The notes: generated by a model not told the origin, from the letters alone. A stretch of 25,089 nt of DNA from Acidocella sp. (GCA_029077775.1 JAQNCU010000006.1:1-25089), one strand, 5' to 3'; shown: positions 1 to 8,362, numbered from the stretch's first letter. A program made the numbers and translations.

Positions 1-48
1 CTCCTCAAGGGCGGCGAGGCCAGGGGCGGTCATGGGGAATTTCTGCAA
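1..48 (-). CDS. greA: Transcription elongation factor GreA, N-terminal fragment
   Basis: Only the first 16 codons lie in the window; the gene continues beyond base 1. Reading from 48 downward gives (M)QKFPMTAPGLAALEE, which matches the usual GreA opening (KFPMT..G...LEEEL). The start is a TTG at 48-46, chosen because GAGGAG lies six bases upstream. The ATG at 33 would remove the conserved QKFP. GreA rescues backtracked RNA polymerase by stimulating transcript cleavage. From family knowledge, greA often follows carB in alphaproteobacteria, which fits the position here. A terminator separates it from carB, so it probably has its own promoter in the roughly 50 bases between, although no convincing -35/-10 pair is visible. 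Confidence 0.8.
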   Translation of the reverse strand, partial: MQKFPMTAPGLAALEE

Positions 49-84
49 CGCGGTCTCCTCGGGGTTAAGGCCCGGTAGCCAAGG

Positions 85-125
85 ATAAACAACAATAAAG
101 CGCCACCGGGGTGTGACCCGGTGGC
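85..125 (-). terminator. Rho-independent terminator after carB
   Basis: A perfect 9-bp inverted repeat, GCCACCGGG (102-110) and CCCGGTGGC (117-125), encloses a 6-base loop. Read on the minus strand it begins three bases after the carB stop and is followed by a T-rich stretch (GCTTTATTGTTGTTTA, about 101-86). This is the clearest intrinsic terminator in the window and it closes the car transcription unit. Confidence 0.85.
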
Positions 126-128
126 CCA

Positions 129-3100
129 TTAGAACGATTGTGGAAAGTACGACTGAAGCGGCGCGACTTCAAGACTACCTGAAATCATCGCCGCGATGGC
201 GTGCGCGGTTGCCCGGGCGGCGGCGATGGTGGTGAAGTTCGGCACCCCATGGGTGAGGGCCGAGCGCCGGATATCGAAGCTGTCGGTGACCGATTGCGCG
301 CCATGAGCGGTGTTGATGACAAGCTGGATTTCGCCCGAGCGTATGGCATCCACACAATGCGGACGGCCCTCCAGCACCTTGTTCACGCGCTTTACGGCAA
401 TCCCGGCGGCCTTGATGTGCCGGGCGGTGCCAGCGGTGGCGAGGATGGCAAAGCCCAATTCCGCCAGCCTGCGCGCCACCGGCACGATGGCGGTTTTATC
501 GCTCTCTTTCACCGAGAGAAACGCCGTACCCGAGAGCGGCAGCATGATCCCGGCACCCAATTGCGCCTTGGCGAAGGCGCGGGCAAAGCTGGTATCCAGC
601 CCCATCACCTCGCCTGTGGATTTCATCTCCGGGCCCAGCAGCGTATCGACATTGGGGAAGCGGGCGAACGGGAACACCGCTTCCTTCACCGCGACATGCC
701 GCAACACCGCCGAATCATCGAGGGCGAAACGGCTGAGCTTTTCCCCCGCCATCACCCGCGCGCCGATTTTGGCAACCGCAACCCCGGTGGCCTTGGCGAC
801 AAACGGCACTGTGCGCGAGGCGCGGGGATTGACCTCCAGCACATAGATCAGGTCGTTCTGGATCGCGTATTGCACGTTCATCAGCCCAACCACGCCGAGC
901 GCCTTGGCCATGGCCTCGGTCTCGGCGCGCAATTCCGCGACGATGGCGGGCGAGAGGGAATAAGGCGGGATCGAGCAGGCGCTATCACCCGAGTGGATAC
1001 CCGCTTCCTCGATATGCTCCATGACCCCGGCCACATACACGCGCTCACCATCGCAGATGCAATCGACATCGACCTCGGAGGCTTCGTTGAGGTAACGGTC
1101 GATCAGCACGGGGTTTTCCACCGAGGCACGGACCACCTCGCGGTTATAACGCGCGAGCGCGGTTTTGTCGTACAGTATCTCCATCGCCCGCCCGCCAAGC
1201 ACATAGGAGGGCCGGATGATGATGGGGTAGCCGATCCGCTCGGCGATGGCCTCGGCCTGTTCGGGCGAGCGCGCGATGCCGTTTTCCGGCTGGCGCAGCC
1301 CGAGTTTTTGCAGCAAGCTGGCAAAACGCTCCCGGTCCTCGGCGATATCGATCGCATCTGCCGAGGTGCCTAAAATCGGTACATTGGCGCTGGCCAAAGC
1401 CTGGCTTAGCTTCAACGGCGTCTGCCCGCCATATTGCACGATACATCCCAGCAGCGTGCCATTGGCCTGTTCGGTGCGGATGAGCGAGAGCACGTCCTCG
1501 GCGAACAGGGGCTCGAAATACAGCCTGTCCGATGTGTCGTAATCGGTGGAGACGGTCTCGGGGTTGCAATTGACCATGATGGTCTCAAACCCCGCCTCGC
1601 GTAGCGCGTAGGCGGCGTGGACGCAGCAATAATCGAACTCGATTCCCTGGCCGATCCGGTTGGGGCCGCCGCCGAGGATAATGATTTTGTTGCGGTCTGT
1701 GGGGTTGGCCTCGCAGACCGGCGCGCCGTATGACCCCTCATACGTGCTGTACATATAGGCGGCCTCGCTTGCAAACTCCCCGCCTGACGTGTCGATGCGC
1801 TTATACACGGGCGTGACATCGAGCTTAAGCCGCGCGGCGGTGACGGCGGCTTCCTTCATGCCCGCGAGTGCGGCCAGCCGTTTATCGGCAAAGCCCAGCG
1901 ATTTGAGGCGGCGGAAACCGACCGCATCGCGTGGCAGCCCGGATTTTTTTACCTCATCCTCGGCGGCAATAATCGCCTGCATCTGGTTGAGATACCAAGG
2001 ATCATACTTGCAGGCCGCGAATATGTCCGCCACGCTGACACCAGCCCGCAGAGCCTGGGCGGCGATGAGCAGGCGGTCTGGGCGCGGGGTGGAAAGGGCG
2101 GCGCGGAAGGCATCCGCCGTGCCATCGCCCGGCGGCTCGATCTCATCGAGGCCGGACAACCCCGTCTCCAGGCTGCGCAGGCCTTTTTGCAGCGCCTCGG
2201 CGAAATTCCGGCCGATCGCCATGGCCTCTCCGACCGATTTCATCGACGTTGAGAGCAAAGCCGGGGTACCAGGGAATTTCTCGAAGGTGAATCGGGGAAT
2301 TTTGATCACGACATAATCGATTACGGGCTCGAAGCTCGCGGGCGTGGCCCGGGTGATGTCGTTTTTCAGCTCGTCCAGCGTATAGCCAACCGCCAGCTTG
2401 GCCGCGATTTTGGCGATGGGAAACCCGGTGGCCTTGGACGCCAGGGCCGAGGAGCGTGAGACGCGCGGGTTCATCTCGATCACCACCATTCGCCCATCGG
2501 CGGGGTTGATCCCGAACTGCACGTTGGAGCCGCCGGTATCCACCCCGATGCGGCGCAGGCACGCGATGCTCGCATCGCGCATGATCTGGTATTCCTTGTC
2601 GGTAAGCGTGAGGGCGGGGGCCACGGTCACGCTGTCGCCCGTATGCACGCCCATCGGGTCGATATTCTCGATGGCGCAGACGATGATGCAATTATCGGCG
2701 GCGTCGCGCACCACCTCCATCTCATATTCTTTCCAGCCGAGCACAGACTCCTCGACCAGCACCTCATGGGTCGGCGAGGCGTCGATGCCCGAAAGCACGA
2801 TCTCGAAAAACTCCTCGCGGTTATACGCAATGCCACCACCGGTGCCGCCCAGCGTGAAGGAGGGCCGGATGACGGCGGGCAGGCCGACCTGCTCCAAAGC
2901 CGCGGCGGCTTCCTCGCGGTTATGCGCGATGGCTGATTTCGGCCCGGCGATGCCGATTTCGGCCATCGCGTCGCGGAATTTCAGGCGGTCCTCGGCACGG
3001 TCGATGACATCGGCCTTGGCGCCGATCAGCTCCACGCCGAGGCGTTCCAGCACGCCGGATTTCGCCAGCGCCATGGCGGTGTTCAGCGCCGTCTGCCCGC

Positions 3101-3371
3101 CCATGGTGGGCAGCAGCGCATCGGGTTTTTCCTTGGATATGATCTTCTCGACCATCTCAGGCGTGATCGGCTCGATATAAGTGGCATCCGCCAGCGACGG
3201 GTCGGTCATGATGGTGGCCGGGTTGGAATTGACCAGCACCACACGGTAACCTTCCTCACGCAATGCCTTGCAGGCCTGCGCCCCGGAATAATCGAACTCA
3301 CAAGCCTGACCGATCACGATCGGCCCGGCGCCGATGATCATGATGGATTTTATGTCGGTGCGTTTGGGCAT
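129..3371 (-). CDS. carB: Carbamoyl-phosphate synthase large subunit
   Basis: The gene encodes 1080 residues, normal for CarB. With CarA it makes carbamoyl phosphate from bicarbonate, glutamine-derived ammonia and two ATP, feeding pyrimidine and arginine synthesis in the cytoplasm. The two homologous halves are visible: IMIIGAGPIVIGQACEFDYSG near residue 10 and IIILGGGPNRIGQGIEFDYC near 568, each followed by an ATP-grasp domain. The last roughly 140 residues form the MGS-like regulatory domain (LATAGTARHIKAAGI...VINTAHG). The ATG at 3371 is two bases after the stop of the upstream ATPase gene (TGA-CC-ATG), so translation is probably coupled to that gene rather than to carA. A GAGG lies about ten bases upstream, inside the ATPase 3' end. 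No key residue appears to be missing. Confidence 0.98.
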   Translation of the reverse strand: MPKRTDIKSIMIIGAGPIVIGQACEFDYSGAQACKALREEGYRVVLVNSNPATIMTDPSLADATYIEPITPEMVEKIISKEKPDALLPTMGGQTALNTAMALAKSGVLERLGVELIGAKADVIDRAEDRLKFRDAMAEIGIAGPKSAIAHNREEAAAALEQVGLPAVIRPSFTLGGTGGGIAYNREEFFEIVLSGIDASPTHEVLVEESVLGWKEYEMEVVRDAADNCIIVCAIENIDPMGVHTGDSVTVAPALTLTDKEYQIMRDASIACLRRIGVDTGGSNVQFGINPADGRMVVIEMNPRVSRSSALASKATGFPIAKIAAKLAVGYTLDELKNDITRATPASFEPVIDYVVIKIPRFTFEKFPGTPALLSTSMKSVGEAMAIGRNFAEALQKGLRSLETGLSGLDEIEPPGDGTADAFRAALSTPRPDRLLIAAQALRAGVSVADIFAACKYDPWYLNQMQAIIAAEDEVKKSGLPRDAVGFRRLKSLGFADKRLAALAGMKEAAVTAARLKLDVTPVYKRIDTSGGEFASEAAYMYSTYEGSYGAPVCEANPTDRNKIIILGGGPNRIGQGIEFDYCCVHAAYALREAGFETIMVNCNPETVSTDYDTSDRLYFEPLFAEDVLSLIRTEQANGTLLGCIVQYGGQTPLKLSQALASANVPILGTSADAIDIAEDRERFASLLQKLGLRQPENGIARSPEQAEAIAERIGYPIIIRPSYVLGGRAMEILYDKTALARYNREVVRASVENPVLIDRYLNEASEVDVDCICDGERVYVAGVMEHIEEAGIHSGDSACSIPPYSLSPAIVAELRAETEAMAKALGVVGLMNVQYAIQNDLIYVLEVNPRASRTVPFVAKATGVAVAKIGARVMAGEKLSRFALDDSAVLRHVAVKEAVFPFARFPNVDTLLGPEMKSTGEVMGLDTSFARAFAKAQLGAGIMLPLSGTAFLSVKESDKTAIVPVARRLAELGFAILATAGTARHIKAAGIAVKRVNKVLEGRPHCVDAIRSGEIQLVINTAHGAQSVTDSFDIRRSALTHGVPNFTTIAAARATAHAIAAMISGSLEVAPLQSYFPQSF

Positions 3372-3373
3372 GG

Positions 3374-4558
3374 TCAGGTAACCTCATGGGGCATGATACG
3401 GTGCATGAACTGGTCAAATAGCGGCACGGTGAACGCGATATCGCCGTGCGCCGGGGCGTAGATCATTCCCTTGCCGATCAGCCCGTCGCGCAACGGGCCG
3501 AAATCGGAGGATTTTTTCGCAAGGCGCTTTGCGACATCACCCGAGCGGTGCGGCCCGGCACCCAGGGCGGCCATTGCCCACAGGTATTTTTTCTCTCGTG
3601 GTGTTAGTCTGTCAAACCGCACGCGAAAAAACCCCTCATCGAGCCTGCGCATCGCAATCTCGGTCGCGGCCTTGGTGTCGCCCAGCGTGATCGGCGACAC
3701 GGCTGCCGTGTTCCAGACATGATAGCCCCATTCCTGCAGGAAAAACGGATACCCGCGCGATTGCTCATAAATATACCCGAGCGCGCTTGCCTCGAAATAA
3801 ACCGCCTCGGCGGCGGCCGGTTTGGTGAGCGCGGCGGCGGCATCGTGCTCATCGAGCGCGCCGATCGCCGGAAAATCAAAAAGCCGCTCAGCATAGGATT
3901 TCGCGTTTCCGAACAGGCCGATCAATTGAGGCAGCCCGGCTGCGAATAATATAATGGGCAGGCCGTCTTGTGCGGTACGGTGCATCGCCATGATCAAGGC
4001 GCTTAGCTCATTTGGGCTGAAATACTGAATTTCATCGATAAACAGCGCCAGCGCCGTGTTGCGCGCGGCGGCGGCGCGCCCGATGGCGACCATAAGCTCC
4101 GGCAAATCGGCTTCAAGATCGCCGCTATCGGCGGCACCGATCTCGCTGTCGATATCGAGCGTGATCTCGACCTCGCCGATTTTGGCGCGCACGCCGGTCA
4201 TGAAGCTTTTGAGCACGCGAAGGGCGCGCTTCACCTGTGTGCTGATCGCATCCATCCGGTCGAGCGCCAGCAGGGCACGGCGCAGATGCGGGATGAGCAA
4301 GGCCGGGAGGGATTTCGCCTCATGCGCCTCCACCAGACACGTATGTAGCCCCAACCTGTCGGCGTGCCGGCGGATTTCATTCAGCAGCACGGTTTTGCCG
4401 ACGCCGCGTAGACCGACGAGCACCAGGCCTTTTTCGGCCTTGCCGTTTTGTACCCGGCCAAGCGCCATCGCGGCCCGCTGCAACAAGGCCGCCCGGCCGC
4501 TAAGCTCAGGCGGCGGCGTGCCAGCGCCAGGGGCGAAAGGGTTGCGCAAAGGGTCCAT
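3374..4558 (-). CDS. AAA/STAND-like ATP-binding protein inserted in the car locus
   Basis: About 394 residues from the ATG at 4558; an in-frame TTG at 4567 would add three. Neither start has a clear Shine-Dalgarno. A P-loop GLRGVGKT lies near residue 49 and a Walker B-type LALFIDEIQYF near the middle. The rest looks like the Orc1/Cdc6/STAND-type ATPase fold (AAA_16-like), with a sensor-like FAAGLPQL segment and a C-terminal region from about residue 310 that resembles a winged helix (LTPREKKYLWAMAALG). No transmembrane segment or nuclease motif is visible. Proteins of this kind are widespread but functionally poorly defined; some act with toxins or as DNA-dependent switches. Its position between carA and carB, with its own AT-rich leader and near-contact with carB, is unusual. 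Identification as an ATPase is firm, the biological role is unknown. Confidence 0.85.
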   Translation of the reverse strand: MDPLRNPFAPGAGTPPPELSGRAALLQRAAMALGRVQNGKAEKGLVLVGLRGVGKTVLLNEIRRHADRLGLHTCLVEAHEAKSLPALLIPHLRRALLALDRMDAISTQVKRALRVLKSFMTGVRAKIGEVEITLDIDSEIGAADSGDLEADLPELMVAIGRAAAARNTALALFIDEIQYFSPNELSALIMAMHRTAQDGLPIILFAAGLPQLIGLFGNAKSYAERLFDFPAIGALDEHDAAAALTKPAAAEAVYFEASALGYIYEQSRGYPFFLQEWGYHVWNTAAVSPITLGDTKAATEIAMRRLDEGFFRVRFDRLTPREKKYLWAMAALGAGPHRSGDVAKRLAKKSSDFGPLRDGLIGKGMIYAPAHGDIAFTVPLFDQFMHRIMPHEVT

Positions 4559-4639
4559 TTCGATCAAATATAATTATTTTACTGTTTTATACTATGTAAG
4601 TAGTATATATTTATAACAAGCATATATATGGTCATCGCA
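4559..4639 (-). promoter_or_regulatory. AT-rich leader with 20-bp dyad before the ATPase-carB unit
   Basis: The 81 bases between carA and the ATPase are strikingly AT-rich in a GC-rich neighbourhood. They contain a perfect dyad at 4588-4607: TATACTA and TAGTATA arms around a 6-base centre. On the minus strand TTGTTA (4619-4614) and TATAAA or TAGTAT hexamers could form promoter elements, though spacing is not ideal for any single pair. The region has no GC-rich hairpin that would terminate carA transcription, so both read-through from carA and a separate start are possible. The dyad overlaps or adjoins every plausible -10, as expected for an operator. Confidence 0.5.
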
Positions 4640-5974
4640 CTACGCCATCATCGCCACAAACCGGCTGAACAAATGCGCGCTGTCGCTGGGGCCGGGCGAT
4701 GCTTCCGGGTGGTATTGCACCGAAAACACCCGTTTGCCCGGGCAGGCGATGCCCTCATTCGAGCCATCGAACAGCGATTTATGGGTGACCTGGACGCCAG
4801 CGGGCAGAGAGGCTTCATCGACCGCGAAACCATGGTTCTGTGCGGTGATCTCAACCCGCCCGGTCGCCAGGTCCTGAACCGGCTGGTTGGCCCCCCGGTG
4901 CCCGCGCGCGAGCTTATAGGTTGTGCCGCCCAAGGCCGTCGCCAAAAGCTGATGCCCGAGACAGATGCCGAAAATGGGGATGCCGGCTTGTATGAGTTTT
5001 TGCAGCACGGGCACGGCATAAATTGCGGTGGCCGCCGGGTCGCCTGGCCCGTTGGAGAGAAACACGCCATCGGGTGCGTAGCCCATGATGGTCTCGAAGC
5101 TCGCGGTGGCAGGCACCACGGTGACCGCGCACCCGGCGGCGGTGAGCGCGCGCAGGATGTTGCGTTTCGCGCCGTAATCGATCGCGACCACCCGCCTGGT
5201 CGCGGGCGGCGCGGTGAAGCCGCTCTCCCAGGTCCAAATGCCGCCGGTCCAGGCATAGGGTTCGGCGCAGGAAACGTCAGCCGCCAGGTCCAGCCCGTCC
5301 AGCCCGCCCCAGGACGCCGCCTTGGCCGCCAGCGCGGGGATGTCGAATTTGCCATCCGCCGGGTAGGCCAGGATGGCATTGGGCGCGCCGGCATCGCGGA
5401 TACGCAAGGTCACCGCCCGCGTGTCCACCCCGGCAATGCCCGGCACCCCCATGGCGCGCAGCCAGCCATCGAGGTCGCTGGTGGCGCGGTAGTTTGAGGG
5501 CTGGGTGGCATCTTCCTTGACCACCAGCCCGCGTGCGAACACGCGCCCAGCTTCGTTATCCTCATCATTCGCGCCAACATTGCCGATATGCGGAAAGGTG
5601 AAGGTGATGATCTGCCCGGCATAAGACGGGTCTGTCAGGGTCTCCTGATACCCGGTCATGCCGGTGTTGAAGCATAATTCCGAGGGCAGGCTTTCCCCCG
5701 TCGCGCCGAACCCCCGGCCCCAGAACACGGTGCCATCGCCCAATACCAGGGCGGCGGTGGCGCCTGGTGGCGTGTCGCCCAAGGCGGGGCCAGAGGCACC
5801 GGGCATGTCGGTCATCGCCAATCCTGTCGCGGCCATCATCGCGGGCCAGTGGCGGGGCGGGATGGACCCGGCATGACGCCATTTTCTGATGGCATCGGGC
5901 GTGACCCCTGTTAGATTGGCGGCAGCATCCGTGCCGCCCAGCCGGTCGATCAGCTCTGCGATGGAAATTGTCAT
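4640..5974 (-). CDS. carA: Carbamoyl-phosphate synthase small subunit with N-terminal HTH domain
   Basis: 444 residues, about 60 longer than a standard CarA. From about residue 70 it is a typical small subunit (ATAALVLGDGTVFWGRGFGA onward). The class I glutamine amidotransferase has its nucleophile in GICLGHQ (Cys338) and the catalytic His422/Glu424 in QYHPEASPG. It hydrolyses glutamine and passes ammonia to CarB. Residues 1-55 form a separate helix-turn-helix-like domain (IAELIDRLGGTDAAANLTGV, then TPDAIRKWRHAGSIPPRHW), resembling YdaS/Cro-type domains. From memory, NCBI names a similar module the carph-isopro domain, reported on some CarA proteins. The start at 5974 is the first ATG. Internal ATGs at residues 54 and 57 could give a plain CarA. 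Divergent from yqeY. Confidence 0.96.
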   Translation of the reverse strand: MTISIAELIDRLGGTDAAANLTGVTPDAIRKWRHAGSIPPRHWPAMMAATGLAMTDMPGASGPALGDTPPGATAALVLGDGTVFWGRGFGATGESLPSELCFNTGMTGYQETLTDPSYAGQIITFTFPHIGNVGANDEDNEAGRVFARGLVVKEDATQPSNYRATSDLDGWLRAMGVPGIAGVDTRAVTLRIRDAGAPNAILAYPADGKFDIPALAAKAASWGGLDGLDLAADVSCAEPYAWTGGIWTWESGFTAPPATRRVVAIDYGAKRNILRALTAAGCAVTVVPATASFETIMGYAPDGVFLSNGPGDPAATAIYAVPVLQKLIQAGIPIFGICLGHQLLATALGGTTYKLARGHRGANQPVQDLATGRVEITAQNHGFAVDEASLPAGVQVTHKSLFDGSNEGIACPGKRVFSVQYHPEASPGPSDSAHLFSRFVAMMA

Positions 5975-5986
5975 GAAAATCTGCTA

Positions 5987-6003
5987 CCGGATTTTTCCTC
6001 CGG
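5987..6003 (-). promoter_or_regulatory. Leader hairpin holding a GGAGG upstream of carA
   Basis: On the minus strand CCGGA and TCCGG arms (5987-5991 and 5999-6003) bracket a 7-base loop. The only strong Shine-Dalgarno-like sequence before carA, GGAGG at 6001-5997, lies across the arm and loop. It is about 22 bases from the carA ATG, too far for normal use, and no in-frame start codon lies closer. A regulatory RNA role is inferred only from this layout. Confidence 0.3.
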
Positions 6004-6018
6004 CTTCAACGCCGTTTT

Positions 6019-6047
6019 ATTATGCCGGAAATTATTTCCGTAATCAG
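6019..6047 (-). promoter_or_regulatory. Candidate carA promoter with 15-bp palindrome in its spacer
   Basis: On the minus strand CTGATT (6047-6042) and CATAAT (6024-6019) are 17 bases apart, a plausible sigma-70 pair. A perfect palindrome CGGAAA-TTA-TTTCCG occupies 6026-6040, inside the spacer, so a protein bound there could block carA and possibly also the divergent yqeY-dnaG-rpoD promoter. The promoter match is moderate; the palindrome is exact. Confidence 0.4.
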
Positions 6048-6058
6048 GGATCGAGACG

Positions 6059-6514
6059 ATGAATTTGCGTGAGACCATCACCGCCGCCGTAAAAACCGCC
6101 ATGCTGGCGCGCGATGCCGAGCGGACCTCCACCCTGCGCCTCATCCAGGCAAAATTGAAAGACACCGACATCGCCGCCCGCCCGAAAGGCGTTACCGCCG
6201 TGCCGGATGACGAGATTTTTGCCATGCTGCGCTCGATGATCAAATCCCGCCGGGACTCGGTCACCCTTTTCCGCCAGGGCCACCGTGAGGAGCTTGCCGC
6301 CAAGGAGGAAGCCGAGATCGCGGTGATCGAGGAATTTCTGCCCCAGACTCTCTCAGGTGTGGCGCTGGATGCCGCCATCGATGCCGCCATTGCCGAGACC
6401 AATGCGGCCTCGCCCAAGGATATGGGCAAGGTTATCGGCGCGCTGAAGGCAAAACATGGCGCGGCGCTGGATATGGGCGTGGTCTCGGTGGCGGTGAAGG
6501 CAAAGCTCGGGTGA
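6059..6514 (+). CDS. GatB/YqeY domain-containing protein
   Basis: 151 residues, the usual length for the YqeY family, which resembles the C-terminal tRNA-binding domain of the GatB amidotransferase subunit. Recognisable features are MNLRETITAAVKTAMLARD at the N-terminus, the central EEAEIAVIEEFLPQ segment, and the C-terminal KDMGKVIGALKAKHG. A role in tRNA-dependent amidation has been suggested for the family but is not established. It is the first gene of a plus-strand unit with dnaG (51-base gap) and rpoD, and diverges from carA across 84 bases. It takes the place that rpsU holds in the enterobacterial macromolecular synthesis operon. Confidence 0.93.
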   Translation: MNLRETITAAVKTAMLARDAERTSTLRLIQAKLKDTDIAARPKGVTAVPDDEIFAMLRSMIKSRRDSVTLFRQGHREELAAKEEAEIAVIEEFLPQTLSGVALDAAIDAAIAETNAASPKDMGKVIGALKAKHGAALDMGVVSVAVKAKLG

Positions 6515-6565
6515 GGCGCGCGGGCGCTTGCGCTGTCACGTACACAGGCATGATCTGACCGTCAC

Positions 6566-8362
6566 ATGGCGCTCCCCCCCAATTTCCTCGATGAGCTGCG
6601 CGCCCGCACGCCGATTGGCGCGCTGATCGGGCGCAGTGTCAAGCTCACCCGCTCCGGGCGGGAGACCAAGGGTTGCTGCCCGTTCCACGGGGAAAAAACC
6701 CCGTCTTTTTATGTGTATGACGATCATTTCCATTGTTTCGGCTGCGGCGAACATGGCGATGTCATCACCTTCGTCATGAAATCCGCCAATCTGGGGTTTA
6801 TGGAGGCGGTGGAGACCCTGGCCGCCGAGGCCGGGCTGGAGGTGCCGAAAGCCAGCCCGCGAGAGGCGGAACGTGCCGAGGCGATAGCGGGCATCACGGA
6901 GGTGCTGGAGGCCGCGTCGCGTTTGTATGAACGCTGGCTCTATGAGCCCGAGGGCCGCCCGGCGTTGGATTATCTGAAAGCCCGTGGGCTGAGCGATGAG
7001 ACCATCGCCAAATTCCGCCTTGGCTGGTCGGGTGAGGGCAGGGGGCAGCTCGCCGCCGCGCTGCGGGGCCAGAACATAAAGCCCGAACAGCTCATCGCCG
7101 CCGGGTTGATGAAACAGGGCGAGCGCGGCCCGGTGGATATGTTCTTCTCGCGCGTGATGTTCCCCATCGCCGACCGGCGCGGCGGGCTGATCAGCTTTGG
7201 CGGGCGGATCATGGGCGATGGCCAGCCCAAATACGTCAACGGCCCGGAGACCGAGATTTTCTCCAAACGCCGGGCGCTCTACGGGCTGCATTTCGCGCGT
7301 GATGCGGTGCGTAAAAATGCCGCGCTGGTCGTGGTCGAGGGTTATATGGACGTTATCGCGCTGGCGCAGGCGGGGTTCGCAGGCGCGGTCGCACCGCTCG
7401 GCACGGCGTTGACCGATGAGCATCTGGCGGCAATCTGGCGGCTCTCCCCCGCGCCGGTGATCTGCTTTGATGCTGACAATGCCGGGCGACGCGCGGCATT
7501 GAAAACTGTCGATCTCGCGCTTTCAGCCTTGGCCCCTGACCGTTCGCTCAAATTCCTCAGCCTGCCCGAGCAGGACGACCCCGACAGCCTGATCCGCCGC
7601 GAGGGCCGGGCCGCCTTCGCCGAGCGGCTGGAGACCGCGCGCCCGATCTCAACGGCTTTATACGATATGCTGGCCGAGGGCGTGGTGCGGACCACGCCGG
7701 AGGCGCGCGCCAGCTTTCGCAACCGGCTGGTGGAGACCGCCGCGCGCATCCCCGATAAATCCCTGGCGGGTGAATACCGCGCCATGCTGCTGGAGCGGTT
7801 TTTTATGGAACGGCGGGCCCGTGCGCGCCCCGGCGAGGCCACACCGAAGCGGGCCCCCCCTGCGGCGCCCCGGGCGCGGGTCAACCCCAGCCTGCCGGAT
7901 GCCATACGCGGCTTTATCCTCACCGCCGCCTGTATTGCCGCGCCGCCTCTGTTCCCCGATATCGAGGAGGCATTCGCCCGGCTGGTTTTACCCGAAAGCT
8001 GCGCCAAATTACGCGATGCTTTGGCACTTTATGTGTCCGGGGAAAAAACCCTTGACATTGACAGCCTGTTCACCCACTTGCACGGGCTTGGTTTGGCTGA
8101 GATGGGCAGGCAAGTCGTGGCTGTCGCAGCCGAACATTACCGCCCCGGCCCGGACCTCAGCCTTTCGGAAGTCGCAGAGGATTGGTGGCGTTGGTATCAT
8201 CTTATGGCTGTTAACATTGATCTGCTCCGCGCCCAGCGCGACCATGACCAACAATACTGGATCGCCAACCCTACGGATGAAGCCGCTTCGGCCCGGTTGA
8301 TCCGCTCGAACGAGCTGCTGCGCCAGGCGATAACCGGCGATTATGGCGAGGATGTTGTTTGA
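6566..8362 (+). CDS. dnaG: DNA primase
   Basis: 598 residues, normal for DnaG, which synthesises RNA primers at the replication fork. The N-terminal CHC2 zinc finger is complete (C38, H41, C57, C60; CPFHGEKTPSFYVYDDHFHC). The TOPRIM core carries VVVEGYMDVIAL, the APLGTALTDEH segment and CFDADNAGRRAAL with the metal-binding acidic residues. The C-terminal part from about residue 430 is Ala/Pro-rich followed by a helical region, matching the DnaB helicase-binding domain. The ATG at 6566 gives the standard MALPPNFLDELRAR opening; no strong ribosome binding site is visible before it. It lies between yqeY and rpoD. Confidence 0.98.
   Translation: MALPPNFLDELRARTPIGALIGRSVKLTRSGRETKGCCPFHGEKTPSFYVYDDHFHCFGCGEHGDVITFVMKSANLGFMEAVETLAAEAGLEVPKASPREAERAEAIAGITEVLEAASRLYERWLYEPEGRPALDYLKARGLSDETIAKFRLGWSGEGRGQLAAALRGQNIKPEQLIAAGLMKQGERGPVDMFFSRVMFPIADRRGGLISFGGRIMGDGQPKYVNGPETEIFSKRRALYGLHFARDAVRKNAALVVVEGYMDVIALAQAGFAGAVAPLGTALTDEHLAAIWRLSPAPVICFDADNAGRRAALKTVDLALSALAPDRSLKFLSLPEQDDPDSLIRREGRAAFAERLETARPISTALYDMLAEGVVRTTPEARASFRNRLVETAARIPDKSLAGEYRAMLLERFFMERRARARPGEATPKRAPPAAPRARVNPSLPDAIRGFILTAACIAAPPLFPDIEEAFARLVLPESCAKLRDALALYVSGEKTLDIDSLFTHLHGLGLAEMGRQVVAVAAEHYRPGPDLSLSEVAEDWWRWYHLMAVNIDLLRAQRDHDQQYWIANPTDEAASARLIRSNELLRQAITGDYGEDVV

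Noticed and set aside
201..1373. Long open frame on the plus strand opposite carB
   Set aside because: The translation is rich in Arg, Gly and His with no recognisable domain, typical of antisense frames in GC-rich genes; carB is certain on the other strand.
4628..5497. Open frame opposite carA, 289 codons
   Set aside because: Antisense shadow of carA with biased composition and no motif.
6536..7423. Open frame opposite dnaG
   Set aside because: Covers the zinc finger and TOPRIM coding region of dnaG; no family resemblance.
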